Positions 21,394-31,739 of a DNA stretch of 64,000 bases are shown here, piece after piece. The notes under the pieces are model-generated. The model made no database searches and had not been told where the DNA came from. It worked only from the letters and a program-made list of their open reading frames with translations. Where the stretch lies: positions 248,001-312,000 of the forward strand of contig JAWWNJ010000157.1 in the NCBI GenBank assembly GCA_037176885.1. The letters run 5' to 3'. Position 1 is the first letter of the stretch, and each line of letters opens with the position of its first letter. The position numbers and the translations under genes are program-made. The DNA comes from Favolaschia claudopus (lineage: Eukaryota > Basidiomycota > Agaricomycetes > Agaricales > Mycenaceae).

Positions 21394-23733
21394 TTAGTTG
21401 CGATGGAGTGTTTCATGAGTAAACTCGACGTCTCCATCGGACGAAGGAACCAATACGTTCCCGTAGCCTGAGGAGGGAAACTTGCGAAGCCTGCGATCGT
21501 CTTCATCTTCCTGCGCCATCAGACGCGCCTCGGTATCGAGGAAGGCGGAGATACCTTCATCACCATCATCGCGTTCGCTCCGTTTCCTCTTGCGCGCCGC
21601 ACACGGCGATGATGGATGGGCCGAAGGAACGTCGGGGTCGGATTCGTCCTCTGCATCGACGTCTTCAGCGCCGGATGCCTCATTGTCAGAGTCGTCGACT
21701 GAAAACAAATTGTCAGCTCCATATATCTTGAATGCGTTAGAGAAGTATACCTGCATAAGCGGCCTCACAGGCGCGAGTGATCCAGTCGTCAATCCCCGGG
21801 CATTCATCATCGGTAAGGTTTTCTTCGCGATATAAAACGATGTTGCCTCGATTGGTGAGATTGATAGTGCTTAAAACTCCGTCCGGAGTGAATTCGAGCG
21901 AGGAGAGCGAGAAGCGGTGGAAGCGAGGGCATGGCTGCGTATCCGAGTCGTCGACTGGCGCAATGTGAACAGCTTTGGCGACCATGAAGTATCTGAAGTC
22001 GAAGTTGCTCTTGCTTCGAAGGTGGGCGCGTTGGATAAGAGGGGCTTCGTTGCTGTAGGCATACACAACGATCGTGACGAAAAGTTCTGATCATACAGTC
22101 AACACCGGGAAAAGGACAAGTAGGGCACTGGATGTAGACTTGCCTTCAGACGGCACGACGTCAAAGAGGTCGGGGTCATATGCATCGGCTTGGATGTTCT
22201 CGGCCTCATCTGCACCATCTTCCCAGTGAGTTGCTCGCAATGTCGAAAAAGGTAACCTACCTGCGAGAAACGCGAGACGAGCGCTTTCTTTGTGAGCCTT
22301 TCCTTTCCCTTCTGCAATAGATATCAGACCCAGACATTCGCAGAATCTGATGACAACGGAAAACTCACTGGTATCTGATTCTTTGCCTTTCTTCGAAGGA
22401 GTGGGGGTCTTGCTGGAAGAAGCGCTCGCGGTGGCGGACATGGAAGGCGACGCTATCAAGATTTGAGCCAAACAACCTTTGGACGACTCAGCAGGTACAA
22501 CTCACCGTCATACGTTGCCTTTTCTTTCCCTGTCTTCGACGGAGTCACCGCCTGACCCGAAGAAGCGCTCTGACGAGCGATTGCAGGGGAGGATCCTGGA
22601 AACATACAAGGAAATAAGCGAAGGAGGCATAGCTCGATAACAATCAAGACTGACCAACGTTGACAGTGTTGGCACAAGATTTTCTAAGATCCCGGACAGG
22701 CACGGCGGCTTGAAGGATGTGAGCGGACGATACGGGAATGTCTGGAGTCGCTCACTGGAGGATGAGCTCGCTTTCCCGCCAACTTTGCTGCTGGAGGCTG
22801 TTCGGGTATCTTAGTCATGAACCTTCGTTTGTGCGAGTCACTCGCCTGCCTTGGATAGGGCAGAAGGGCTTGAGGTTGCTTGAACCCTGCTGCTGGAGGC
22901 TAGTCGCATGGATTAGTTTTCGACTTTTGATATGATACACAAATAACACTCACCCGTCTTGGATACGGCAGATGCGCTCACATTTCTCGCGATTTTACTG
23001 CTAGAAGCTACAAGTGTTCATCAGTTATGTACCTCCGACGTCGTGAAAAAGATAATGCCCACCTGTCTTCGATGCGCCAGATGCACCATCGTCAAAACGG
23101 TTCAAGATATTTATTGCATCGTCTATCGCCTTGTTCTGCGCCGCAGCTGTGGAGAAATTGAGGACATTGCGTGACGAAAAGGGAAAGAAAAGGACGAACT
23201 CAAACCTCCGCCTCCACCTTTGGGAAATCCCAGATCGAAGGCCGCCACAAGCCGGTCTAAGGCCAACGTCCGCTCGTCCTTCCTCTTTGCTACAATAAAT
23301 TCAGATGAACAGTGAGAAAGAAAGAGACGGAGAGGGATGAACAACGCACGAGCCCGACGGATGGGGTGCTCCGCGTTGAATTCGTCATAGAGACGTCGAA
23401 CCCTGGTTTGAGTTGCGGGCGACGGTGGCGGGTGAAACTTGGTGGCGCATTTGAGCGCCTTTGCTTGAGGCTTGGCATTTTTAGTTGGAACGCACTGCCC
23501 AAGATTATCAGCTGAGGAAAAGATGACAAGAATGAATTGCCTACCGTTTCCGTGTACGCACCGAATCTATCAGGCTCCGGAGCCCGTTTCGTGGCCTTGT
23601 TGGTGTACGCAGACTTGTAAACCTGCATTGTATGGTGAAAATGCTGTGGGCAGGCTGTACGCGCCGGGGGAGGGAGTTCTCTATGGAAAAGTGCGGTGAG
23701 CGCAGCAGCTCTGGTGGACTCTGAGCCAGTCAT
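21394..23733 (-). CDS. Element cargo F: 13-exon protein with repeated Ser/Lys exons
   Basis: A 13-exon model sums to 522 aa. Exons 1-4 encode a basic N-terminus (MTGSESTRAAALTAL start; RVRRLYDEFNAEH; DERTLALDRLVAAFDLGF). Exons 5 and 6 are both 54 bp and, with 7, 8 and 9, encode variants of one Ser-Ser-Ser-Lys...Ser-Lys-Thr unit, all bounded by phase-1 introns. Exon 6 uses a GC-AG intron. The C-terminal half has a domain shared with cargo J: SNEAPLI, then FDF, then NIVLYREENLTDDECPG, followed by an acidic region and a basic patch (ARKRKRSE). Function unknown; a nuclear role is likely. The junctions after exons 7 and 11 are least certain. No copy of the shared motif was found upstream. Confidence 0.65.
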
Positions 23734-24337
23734 TGTTGAACAGGGTAAGGATGGGGAGAATACCTCTTACCATGCCGGTTTATGTATCACATCGATTTCG
23801 CTCAAATTGGGATTGGTGTATTGTTAGCAGTGTCTTCCTTTGCGCACTCGAGCCGGGTGTTCAAACTAAATGCGAAACGAGGCCTTATTGTTTTTTCTGT
23901 TGTTCTTTGAACGAACGGTCTCGCTTCCGATCGTCCTAGATTCACAACTCAAGACTTTTGCAGTGAGCACGATGATCACTGTTGTTTCATCCTAGATCGG
24001 GAGTGTCTCACATTTGTTCACAGAGATCGGTGGAGAGTCCGTGGATCAGAAGCTGGAACACCGCCGGTTCAAGCATTGTTTCTGCCAAAAAAGGCATCAA
24101 TAAATTGTCGGGGCAGACATTCAAAGACCTTACCTCTTGTTTAGTCCCAATGCAGCAGGTCTTCCGTTGGCTCGCTTGTGCGTCGACACATTTTGTCAGT
24201 GCAATCAGTCGGATGTCTCATAAACCATCAGGGTCATTGTCTCGGCTCGATAAGGAAAAAATGAATTGCGAGCCGGAACGCGATCACATGTGCAACTTTG
24301 CGACAGAATAGTATAATGAGGGTACAGTAAACTGCCA

Positions 24338-25141
24338 CTACGGTAACTCCAAATTCAGTACCCAGTCCTCCAGCATTCGCCGAGTCAATACCGCTGCTCG
24401 ACAAATCAACATATACTCAATGCAACGAGCATGCGAACTCACCGTCATAATAACTCGTGCGCCCGTTGAATTTGTAACTTGCAAAGCGGACGACCATCGG
24501 AAAGACGGGATTAATGTCGTGGGGAAGGGCGGTTACAGCCTCAAAGCCTTCATTCATCAACTTAAATTGGCGAACTGAAACTTTGTCAAAATGCTGTATG
24601 TACGAGCACATGAATTTAAACGCACGGGTGCTTTCCACTTGCACCTGCCTGGGGTCTTCTGCGGGGTAAGGATTGTCGATAGTGAAAATCAAAGGCGACG
24701 AGAACAGGGAAGAAAGTGCGTCGGTATCATTCGGAAAGCGACAGGCGAGATCCGCCTCGACAGACGCGTGGAAAGCCATGCGATTGAAATGCGAGTCCCA
24801 GCCGTCGCCCCGCGAGAACGAGAACCCGAATTCCCGCTTGAATGTTCGGGCTGCAGCATGATAAGCAAAAAGAGAGGATGAGTTGGAAGCGGACATACCG
24901 AGATCCAGATATCTAGCCATAGCCGAGTCATCATGGTGGTCATCTTCCACTGCGGCATTGTTAGTGAAAAAATCAAGCCACGGATTGAAGCACAAGTACC
25001 TGCTGCGTCCCATGCGAATTCCATCTCTGAGATACGCTTGCGCGGGGCTGTTTTTGTGTGCGGCTGATCAATCTTGCGTCTCGTCGTCGTGCGGCGACGA
25101 CGTCGATCTCGGCGGGGTTTCTTGGAATTGTCTTTGGACAT
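24338..25141 (-). CDS. Element cargo G: basic N-terminus plus unrecognised domain, 218 aa
   Basis: Four exons (25141-25000, 24949-24899, 24850-24443, 24393-24338). The N-terminus is extremely basic (KKPRRDRRRRRTTTRRK), a nuclear-localisation or DNA-binding tail. After DDHHDDSAMARYLDL comes a globular domain (ARTFKREFGFSFSRGDGW, FMCSYIQHFDKVSVRQFKL, PMVVRFASYKF) ending LEDWVLNLELP. Size and order of elements resemble cargo J (222 aa) and the end of cargo F, but the similarity is weak. Two motif copies lie 162 and 210 bp upstream. Confidence 0.7.
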
Positions 25142-25302
25142 GGGTCGCTGGGTAGTGGGGGATGGTAAGCGGCTATGTAATTGATATATATACGAGATTC
25201 GTCACCGTAGTGGACGCAACAATTAGACGATTTCAGCGGCGGAGTTTGCCCCCAGAAACAAGTCGATCGTTCGCCTGATACAGGACATGGGTGGTTAACC
25301 TG

Positions 25303-25361
25303 GACGCAAAGTCGACAGGTAGCCAAGCGCATAGCTACGGCTTTATGCTGGACGCCAAGTC
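25303..25361 (-). promoter_or_regulatory. Motif pair upstream of cargo G
   Basis: Exact GACGCAAAGTC (25303-25313) and GACGCCAAGTC (25351-25361, one mismatch), 48 bp apart, same orientation as for the other minus-strand genes. Confidence 0.7.
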
Positions 25362-25519
25362 CACAGCTTCGGGAGGATGGGAGGAGAGTAGACGCAGAGG
25401 AAGAGGTCCAGGGATGAAGAGAATGAGTTACGGCATTTGTTGATATTTGGATCACACGCCAAATCACACACATTTCTCTCACAGCCAACTCACCGCCTAA
25501 TTGTCGTTCATTGAACTTC

Positions 25520-25584
25520 GACTTCGCGTCGGTTCAGAATGCGCTGGACTTTGTGTCGCGTATTCAAGGTGTTGACTCAGCGTC
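25520..25584 (+). promoter_or_regulatory. Motif triplet facing the plus strand
   Basis: GACTTCGCGTC (25520), GACTTTGTGTC (25547) and GACTCAGCGTC (25574), evenly 27 bp apart, carrying one, one and two mismatches. The orientation flips relative to the pair 160 bp to the left, consistent with a divergent promoter serving the plus-strand genes that follow. Confidence 0.62.
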
Positions 25585-26011
25585 GCTCCTCTCGTCTGCC
25601 CTGAAGAAACCAGCGCCCAACGCGAGGAAGTTGTCCCAATCGCGAAAAGTAAAGTTCTGCTACTCCGAGTCTTGCAAACTAAACTAAGTACACTTAGAAG
25701 TGCTGGTGAAACAACTTTGGTGGCGGAAAAAATTAATAGCGATTGAACCTCTGGGACTACCACTTGGCTTCGCGGACACATCATGTAAAACTACTGATCA
25801 TATCGACGTGGAACGTACTTGACGAGCGCCCGACAGGTGTTTTCGCCGGGCGCGCGACCTGACACAGCGAGTAAGTGCGCCGCTTTCTTCCGATTCCACT
25901 CTGAAGTTATGTTAGCGTTGGACAGCGCAGAATTCGAATACCAGACCAGACAGTGAGTCATCCAAAAAATTATCGTAGCGCCTGCCGGCGCCCATTTCCT
26001 TCACACTGGAA

Positions 26012-26369
26012 GTGATATTACTCATCGCCCACTCGGTCTCGCAAGCGTATCCATCGCACGGCGGCCACGGGAATCTGACGGGGGGTTTACTGACTATTTC
26101 TTGTCAGGGTCGGTTCAACGATCAAGTGAAAGCAGTACTCACAAGATTTGAAAGGCACCGAAAGACCCAAAGCGCGTATGGACCATGGCCTGTCAACGAA
26201 CAGGTACGTCTTAATCAAGCGTGCTTGTTCCTCGACGTTACAGTCTGAGGATGAATTAGCGTCGCCGACACTCGGGAAAACTTGGGTATACCTCGTTCCA
26301 CCGGCAAAGCACGAGGGAACCCAGGAGGCAACTCAGTGTACTTCACAAGCACACGACAGGGATTACTGA
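26012..26369 (+). CDS. Probable small cargo gene (5' end unresolved)
   Basis: Two coding pieces, up to 26203 and 26244-26369, join in phase 0 by a GT-AG intron: FNDQVKAVLTRFERHRK ... GPWPVNEQ, then SEDELASPTLGKTWVYLV and a charged tail to the stop at 26369. I do not recognise it. The first exon, perhaps from an ATG near 25909 (MLALDSAEFEYQT), could not be joined in phase. It lies downstream of the plus-oriented motif triplet. Confidence 0.4.
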
Positions 26370-26848
26370 GGCTATCCATGAATGTTGCTGGGGGCTCGAG
26401 GATAATAAGATGTAGGCGCTCATTCGGATTCGACTGGTCCACCTTTTGTATTTCTCAAAGGAATCATAATTTGGCGAGATAATGACATGAGTGATCCTCG
26501 GAACAAGTCGATCGACGATCGGGTGTATTGTCTTGCGTGGTCCAAGCGCAAGCTAGTGTCGGCGGAACCGGTCAACCGGAGCGGAAATCATCTGATTCCT
26601 GATCTGGCTCTTGACCTTCTTGGTTTCTTGTTCTGTTATCTTCTTTTCTTGTTGTACCATCCCGACATGGAGTGTCCATACCGCCCCGGAGCGCATTATT
26701 GTTGACTGAGCTGAAGGGTCCGAGCGAGGTATCGAATGGGTCGCTTATTTATCGTGCGTCTTGCTTCCGATTTCCACAATTCTACCCGCTTTCTGAACTA
26801 TCGAAAATTCCTCGCTGGACGCCGCACACTCTCACAAACAACTTCGAC

Positions 26849-27786
26849 ATGCCTAAAGACTTGCTTCCGCGTCGTTTGCCTACCAGCTGGGTGGGCACTG
26901 AGCGTCGTGGTCAAGGTTTTCGCAACGACGACTATCTGGACTTCGATGCTCCAATATGTGCAATGCTTTGGACGAAGGTGCGGACATGCTCTTTCTATAT
27001 CAACTTCTTCGTACTGTCGTCTTTAACACTTGAGCTTGATAGAATGACGAGAAGCCAACTCAGGCTGTTGTCTACGCCCACCTCGACATGCGCGTCAGCC
27101 TTTCAGCCAACAAACCGATCCTCGCAGAGGCTGGATTCAAGAAAACCAATGACGGCGTGTTCGAGTTCTATCAGACGGTTGATGGCGTTGGGCGCTGGAT
27201 CTCGGGTGTATGGGATACGCCCATTCGCACGACCGCAGCGGGCGACATGCTGTTGCTCGCATACCCTGATCTGACGAGCTTAAAGGACTTCGGCGAGCAT
27301 GAACCCCATGCTAGAAACGATTTTCCTGTTGCTTCTTCGCGACTTTATAACACATTCGCCTCTCAGACGCTTCTCCAGAGATATACCCAGGCAAATCCCT
27401 GCGCGGCGCTCCTCAACTTCAACATTCCTGTTACGCTGGTGGGCTATAAAGCAGTACGTCCCAACCACCAGTTACTTAAGTCTTTGACTTCTCATCACAT
27501 CATTTAGGATGATACTAAGCCTTTCCGTGGGGTTGTTTTCCCTCGTGCCGATTTACGTGTTCGCTTCAGAGACAACGCCAAGGCACTCGAGGGCTTGGGT
27601 ATACGCGATACGACCCATCCAAATCTGGATTGCTACTATCGCATTGGAGGACTGCCCATGTGGGTTCCCTGTAATTGGGATACGCCTTTGCGAGTTTCGG
27701 GGGTTGGACATGGGTTGCTGATTCGGGATAGCGGAGTTCGGGATCTCAAAGATTTGGAGTATTACGCGCCTGCCTTGGAAATGTAG
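26849..27786 (+). CDS. Element cargo H: protein with two tandem copies of one domain
   Basis: Three exons (26849-26977, 27043-27453, 27508-27786), phase-0 introns, 272 aa. Start MPKDLLPRRLPTSWVG. Two halves of about 100 residues repeat the same plan: first AVVYAHLDMRVSL ... FEFYQTVDGVGRW ... WDTPIR ... LTSLKDF; second GVVFPRADLRVRF ... DCYYRIGGLPMWV ... WDTPLR ... VRDLKDL. This is an internal duplication of a domain I do not recognise. No signal peptide; no catalytic motif evident. The motif triplet at 25520-25584 is 1.3 kb upstream and may serve this gene or the small one before it. Confidence 0.68.
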
Positions 27787-27947
27787 CATACATATGTACT
27801 TGTACTACAATAAACTAGAACTTCTTCTCTATTTTCAACCGTACCTGAAAGTGTGAACGCGAAATCGGACGCGAGGGACAAGTTCACGTGATCGCGAGGC
27901 GTGATGATGTAATCAATATCAGCTTGTCTCCTCCTCCCATCGTCCTC

Positions 27948-28020
27948 GACTTTGCGTCAGACGCTGGCCTCCTGGGTGAGACTTTGCGTCCGCCTGCACT
28001 ATCTAGCTTGACTATGCGTC
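27948..28020 (+). promoter_or_regulatory. Motif triplet upstream of cargo I
   Basis: Exact GACTTTGCGTC at 27948-27958 and 27980-27990, and GACTATGCGTC at 28010-28020, spaced 32 and 30 bp, 113-185 bp before the ATG at 28133. Confidence 0.73.
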
Positions 28021-28132
28021 TGCTACCGGATAACCCCGCTTCCACCGCCGCCGACCCAGCGCCATGCCCTTCTGTCAACTTTCGGCAAGGCCTGCAAGAT
28101 CGATCAGCCTTATTGTTGCGCTCAAGCGATAA

Positions 28133-28882
28133 ATGGCGCCGTCTGTTCGCGCAAAACTCTCAATCATGCCTGAACCGGATCCTCCCCATCTTCACAAGAC
28201 CTCAACCTCACCGACGCCGCCAATTGCTCAGGCTGACGAGGCATCGTCTGGTGCGTTTCCTTACGATTTTCGAAGACATCCCGAACTTAATATATTTCGC
28301 CGGATATGTCGCAGATAAACCGACGCTGTCGCCCGCACAGGGAAATCCTCCTGCTGACGGTTATTACGGGGAAAGGTTGGCACATCTCGATTACTCCCTG
28401 TACGTTTATGTTCAAACAACCCGTTTGCGCGGCTGATTTTTCCCTTGAAAGCGCCCGCGCGCACCCGCTCGATACTCCAGGTGTCACTTTCACGTACGAG
28501 ACCGCCTGTCGGCGTCTGTCCAACGACACCGGCTTCGCTACCCACGAAACTACGAATACAGGGGGATGCAATTTGAAGATTGCCCACAGCCAGCGCTCGA
28601 TGTACGCGGCCTGTATATTCTCATCTGACATTGAAGCTAATTAATTCTTAGCCCTTCTAATATTGGAAGATTCGGGTGCGCCGCCCATGCTTTTCCTCCT
28701 CGCCCCACTGACCCGTCCTCGCCAGTCTCGTCACTTACAACTGCAATTGTCGCTACCGTCCTGAGGATTCCGTTGGGGAATCGGAACCCCTCGACATCGA
28801 CTACAGCGACCTTCCGGACCTGGTTGACGTTGGGCCAGCCTATGCTGAGGATGAATTGTCGGAATCAATGGGAGGGCAATAA
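28133..28882 (+). CDS. Element cargo I: small unrecognised protein, 177 aa
   Basis: Five exons (28133-28250, 28315-28399, 28452-28601, 28652-28675, 28726-28882), one of only 24 nt. The start MAPSVRAKLSIMPEPDPPH is followed by a Ser/Pro/Thr-rich part, then RAHPLDTPGVTFTYETACRR and a segment with YNCNCRYR. The C-terminus is strongly acidic (LDIDYSDLPDLVDVG). Composition suggests a disordered adaptor with one small Cys-containing module. An alternative reading retains the sequence around 28360-28450 as exon, giving a longer middle part. Confidence 0.58.
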
Positions 28883-29111
28883 ATAGCTTTTTTTTTGTTT
28901 CATGAATTGTCGATGTTGCTCGTGTTATTACAACGACGGCTTCTGTTTAGTAACAACTCCACCTGTGTACTGTGTTCGCTGCCAGATCCACTGCGCCTTG
29001 GTCTTCGAAATAATCAGTGTATCGTTCTGGTCGCTCTGTCTCAGCTTTGTTGACGATCGAAAGATCAGCTGTCAAGGATAACAATTGAGTGGTGACTGTT
29101 CACAGATATAA

Positions 29112-30041
29112 ATGGAATCGCCAGTTTCAAAGTTCTGGGCACGGCTTGGGAACTCGATGTATGAGTGTACGCGTCGTAAGCTCGTTTCCTTGTTAACAGA
29201 TTTTGCTCTGATATTCTTTCACTAGAAACTAGGTCCCAGACTAAAACCCAAACCTTGTTGCTGAGGGAGGCTCCAGCCGGTGCGTTGCTTGTTGATATCA
29301 ATGCACAAAAATGTGAATACGATTTAATGTTAGCTGCCATCCCAAATCGAAAGCTCGCCAACAGTTTGGGCAAGGGCGATTTCCGGCGTTCCGTCGGCGC
29401 TTTGCCAAGTGCGTCCCATTATCAACCCTGATGTAGCTCTTAATTTGACGATTCAAAATCCCAGAGAAATTGTTGTCGGGCTCGGTTCATGCGACTCCGG
29501 CTTCACCCACTCGCAAATTGATTCGAATATGTTTATTCTTCGAGGTATAGGCACATTTTTATGCCAATGTGCGAATCTCATCGGCGCAGGCAAATCAAGA
29601 TCCTATCATAATCAATGACTGGGTCCCAGACGTCGAGCGCTTTGAATTCAAGAAACACAAAGCGTTCCTTTACAGTAATGCCACGCCAAACGTAGCGAAC
29701 GGTGGTAACCCCACTGTTTATGTTCGCTTCTCTCCTCATTTTGGTGATTTCAAGACTGTCGAAGACTCTCGTGTCTTTGGGAAGACGAATATCTCGGAAT
29801 CAGGGGACACAGTCATCTATCGCGAGCAACACCTGGTCGATGGGGACTGTCCAGGGCTGAAACGCTTGAAGACCGAAGTTCATATGCTGAGCCAGAGCGG
29901 TAAGATTGAACTCATCTCCTGTACTTATCGATTTCACTGATTGATTTCGCTATAGGCTCAGCCGAGTATCCCTCGTTTACCCCGTCGCCATCTGCTAGAT
30001 CTCGGGCTCTCAAGCGAAAACGGGTTGAGATGGATTCATGA
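29112..30041 (+). CDS. Element cargo J: relative of the cargo F C-terminal domain, 222 aa
   Basis: Six exons (29112-29175, 29226-29279, 29334-29408, 29465-29544, 29590-29899, 29956-30041). The core aligns with cargo F without gaps over ICLFFEANQDPII versus IVVYAYSNEAPLI, then FEF/FDF, and then GDTVIYREQHLVDGDCPG versus GNIVLYREENLTDDECPG. Both end in a basic patch, here ALKRKRVEMDS. The family is unknown to me. The location is probably nuclear because of the basic tail. No shared motif was found within 250 bp upstream. Confidence 0.65.
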
Positions 30042-30564
30042 TAAGTACTTATGACATGTATCCTACATTCTGAAACTATATACTGCGGTCGCTCACTATG
30101 TACTCATTATACCAAAAAATGTTTGTTTTTAAGATCGAGCGAGCGATCGTGCTCGCGAATCGGGTCGAGGTAATTATCTACATTGAGTATCGACTCGGCC
30201 GTTATCAAAATGAAAACTTACCTGCCGACTTTGCTATGATTCGGTTCGAAGAAAATCTCCACATACCTCGGGCTTGGATGCCTGTCGGGCCTTGAGCCGG
30301 TAAGTTTTTTGTGTACTGGTTATTATGTTAACCACTCACAGGTGATTGGTGTATTGCACGAGACGCTCCGATCGTCTGGTGCGTCATGCTATCGAGCCTG
30401 GTGTAGGTTCATTTAGCAGTTACAATTGGGCTGTCGCAAGACGAACTGACCGCATGCATATATACGTAGACTAAGTTTAGTCAGCTGCTACAGGAGTTTT
30501 GCTACACAAAATAGTATCTGAAACTTGTGAGTGCATGAAAACGAGCTACTGAAAGGTTGAGAAC
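30042..30564. other. Intergenic region inside the element
   Basis: No gene supported between cargo J and the convergent cargo K. Confidence 0.5.
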
Positions 30565-31151
30565 TCACCTAGTAATGGGTTGCGCAGTATCTACCAAGAC
30601 CTCTTCAACTTCTCTGCAGACGTCTGCGATCCCGAAGGCCCAAAAGAATTCGTGGTGCCAATGCCCACACCAGCAGAAGAAATCCTCCACCCCAAGCCCA
30701 CGCGAGCGAAGGCGAGCGTGGATGAGCGCCTCTGAAAAATGGGTCAGTAAAACGAAGAAAACAAAAGAACTGCTTACCTGTAAGTTTGACGCACGAGGTA
30801 GGCCAGCAGTACAGCCAATTGATGGCCCCGCACTTCTTGTACTGACGCATACGTCGTTGTAGATTATCGGTAAGGCCGTACTTGATTTGGGAGTGCCAGA
30901 GTCCCGTATTCCAGTCGAACACCCAGCGTTGAAGGCAGTAAATGTACCCGTCGCGATCGTGGTACAGATTCTCTTTGAGCAAGGAGTTGGCGCGTTCGTT
31001 CGGCGGCAGACGAGCACTGCTACTGGTAAGTGACACCCGACGCGACGCCGCCGACTTACACAGTGTTGCGACGGTGTACTATTTCGGCGTCCGAGCCGGG
31101 AGGGCGTTGTGGGTACGAAGGGTCGACGGGACGAGAGTATGTGTTAGGCAT
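30565..31151 (-). CDS. Element cargo K: T5orf172/MUG113-type GIY-YIG domain protein
   Basis: Three exons (31151-31060, 31022-30778, 30731-30565) give 167 aa. After a short Pro-rich N-terminus (MPNTYSRPVDPSYPQRP), the domain shows DGYIYCLQRW (GIY-like strand), QIKYGL (YIG-like strand), NLQRRMRQYKKCG with the conserved Arg, TEALIHARLRSRGLG with the conserved Glu, and CWCGHWHHEFF. This order is that of the T5orf172/MUG113 branch of the GIY-YIG nuclease superfamily. Known members are putative endonucleases in phages, mobile elements and fungi. Inference: a DNA-cleaving or nicking accessory of the element, with the key residues present. Confidence 0.72.
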
Positions 31152-31491
31152 GCTGGGGTGGTGGTGGTAGATGATCAAGAGAGATATCATCACTGCGAGA
31201 ATAAGGTCAGGCTTTTATAGTCAGGTGCCGGGAACCTTCAGGACGAAAAAAATATGTTAATTATATCAGGATATCTCAATCACGGGACCGCGTACTTCAC
31301 CGTGACTTCAACACGGCATTTGCTGTGCTGGCAATCATCCGGATCAGTGGCGCCTTTAAAGCGACAAAGCCTTTTGACCAGCACAATCTCCCTCTTGTCT
31401 CTTACCCTCATCTTCGCCACTCGACCTTTATTCCCTTCTCTCGACACTCTGCCATTGGACCTCAAACTATGTCTAGTTCTTCCCCACACTT

Positions 31492-31602
31492 GACTTTGCG
31501 TCGGTGTAGCGTAGGAGATCATGTTTGTCCTCCCGGGGACTTGGTGCCACACGTATCCTTGACTTTGCGTCGGCGATGCTAATAAGGAGGCTTGAAGTCG
31601 TG
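31492..31602 (+). promoter_or_regulatory. Motif cluster near the right end of the element
   Basis: Exact GACTTTGCGTC at 31492-31502 and 31561-31571, and a two-mismatch copy GACTGTGTGTC at 31592-31602. They point rightward, away from cargo K. Either orientation is not essential, or a plus-strand gene once followed and is lost. Confidence 0.58.
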
Positions 31603-31739
31603 ACTGTGTGTCAGGCATCTATCGTGGAAAGAGGATTGCATGGGGGAGAATGCCTGGTGAGTGGCGCACATTTCTTTGTCCATATTCTGCTCGCTCGCAT
31701 TTCAATTTTCGCTGCCTTACTGTTAATTTTGGCATCGCT

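Noticed and set aside
8478..31151. Secondary-metabolite or CRISPR-like system in the cargo
   Set aside because: No biosynthetic core enzymes and no regular spacer-repeat arrays; the only regular repeats are the promoter motifs, the coding repeats and the inverted arms.
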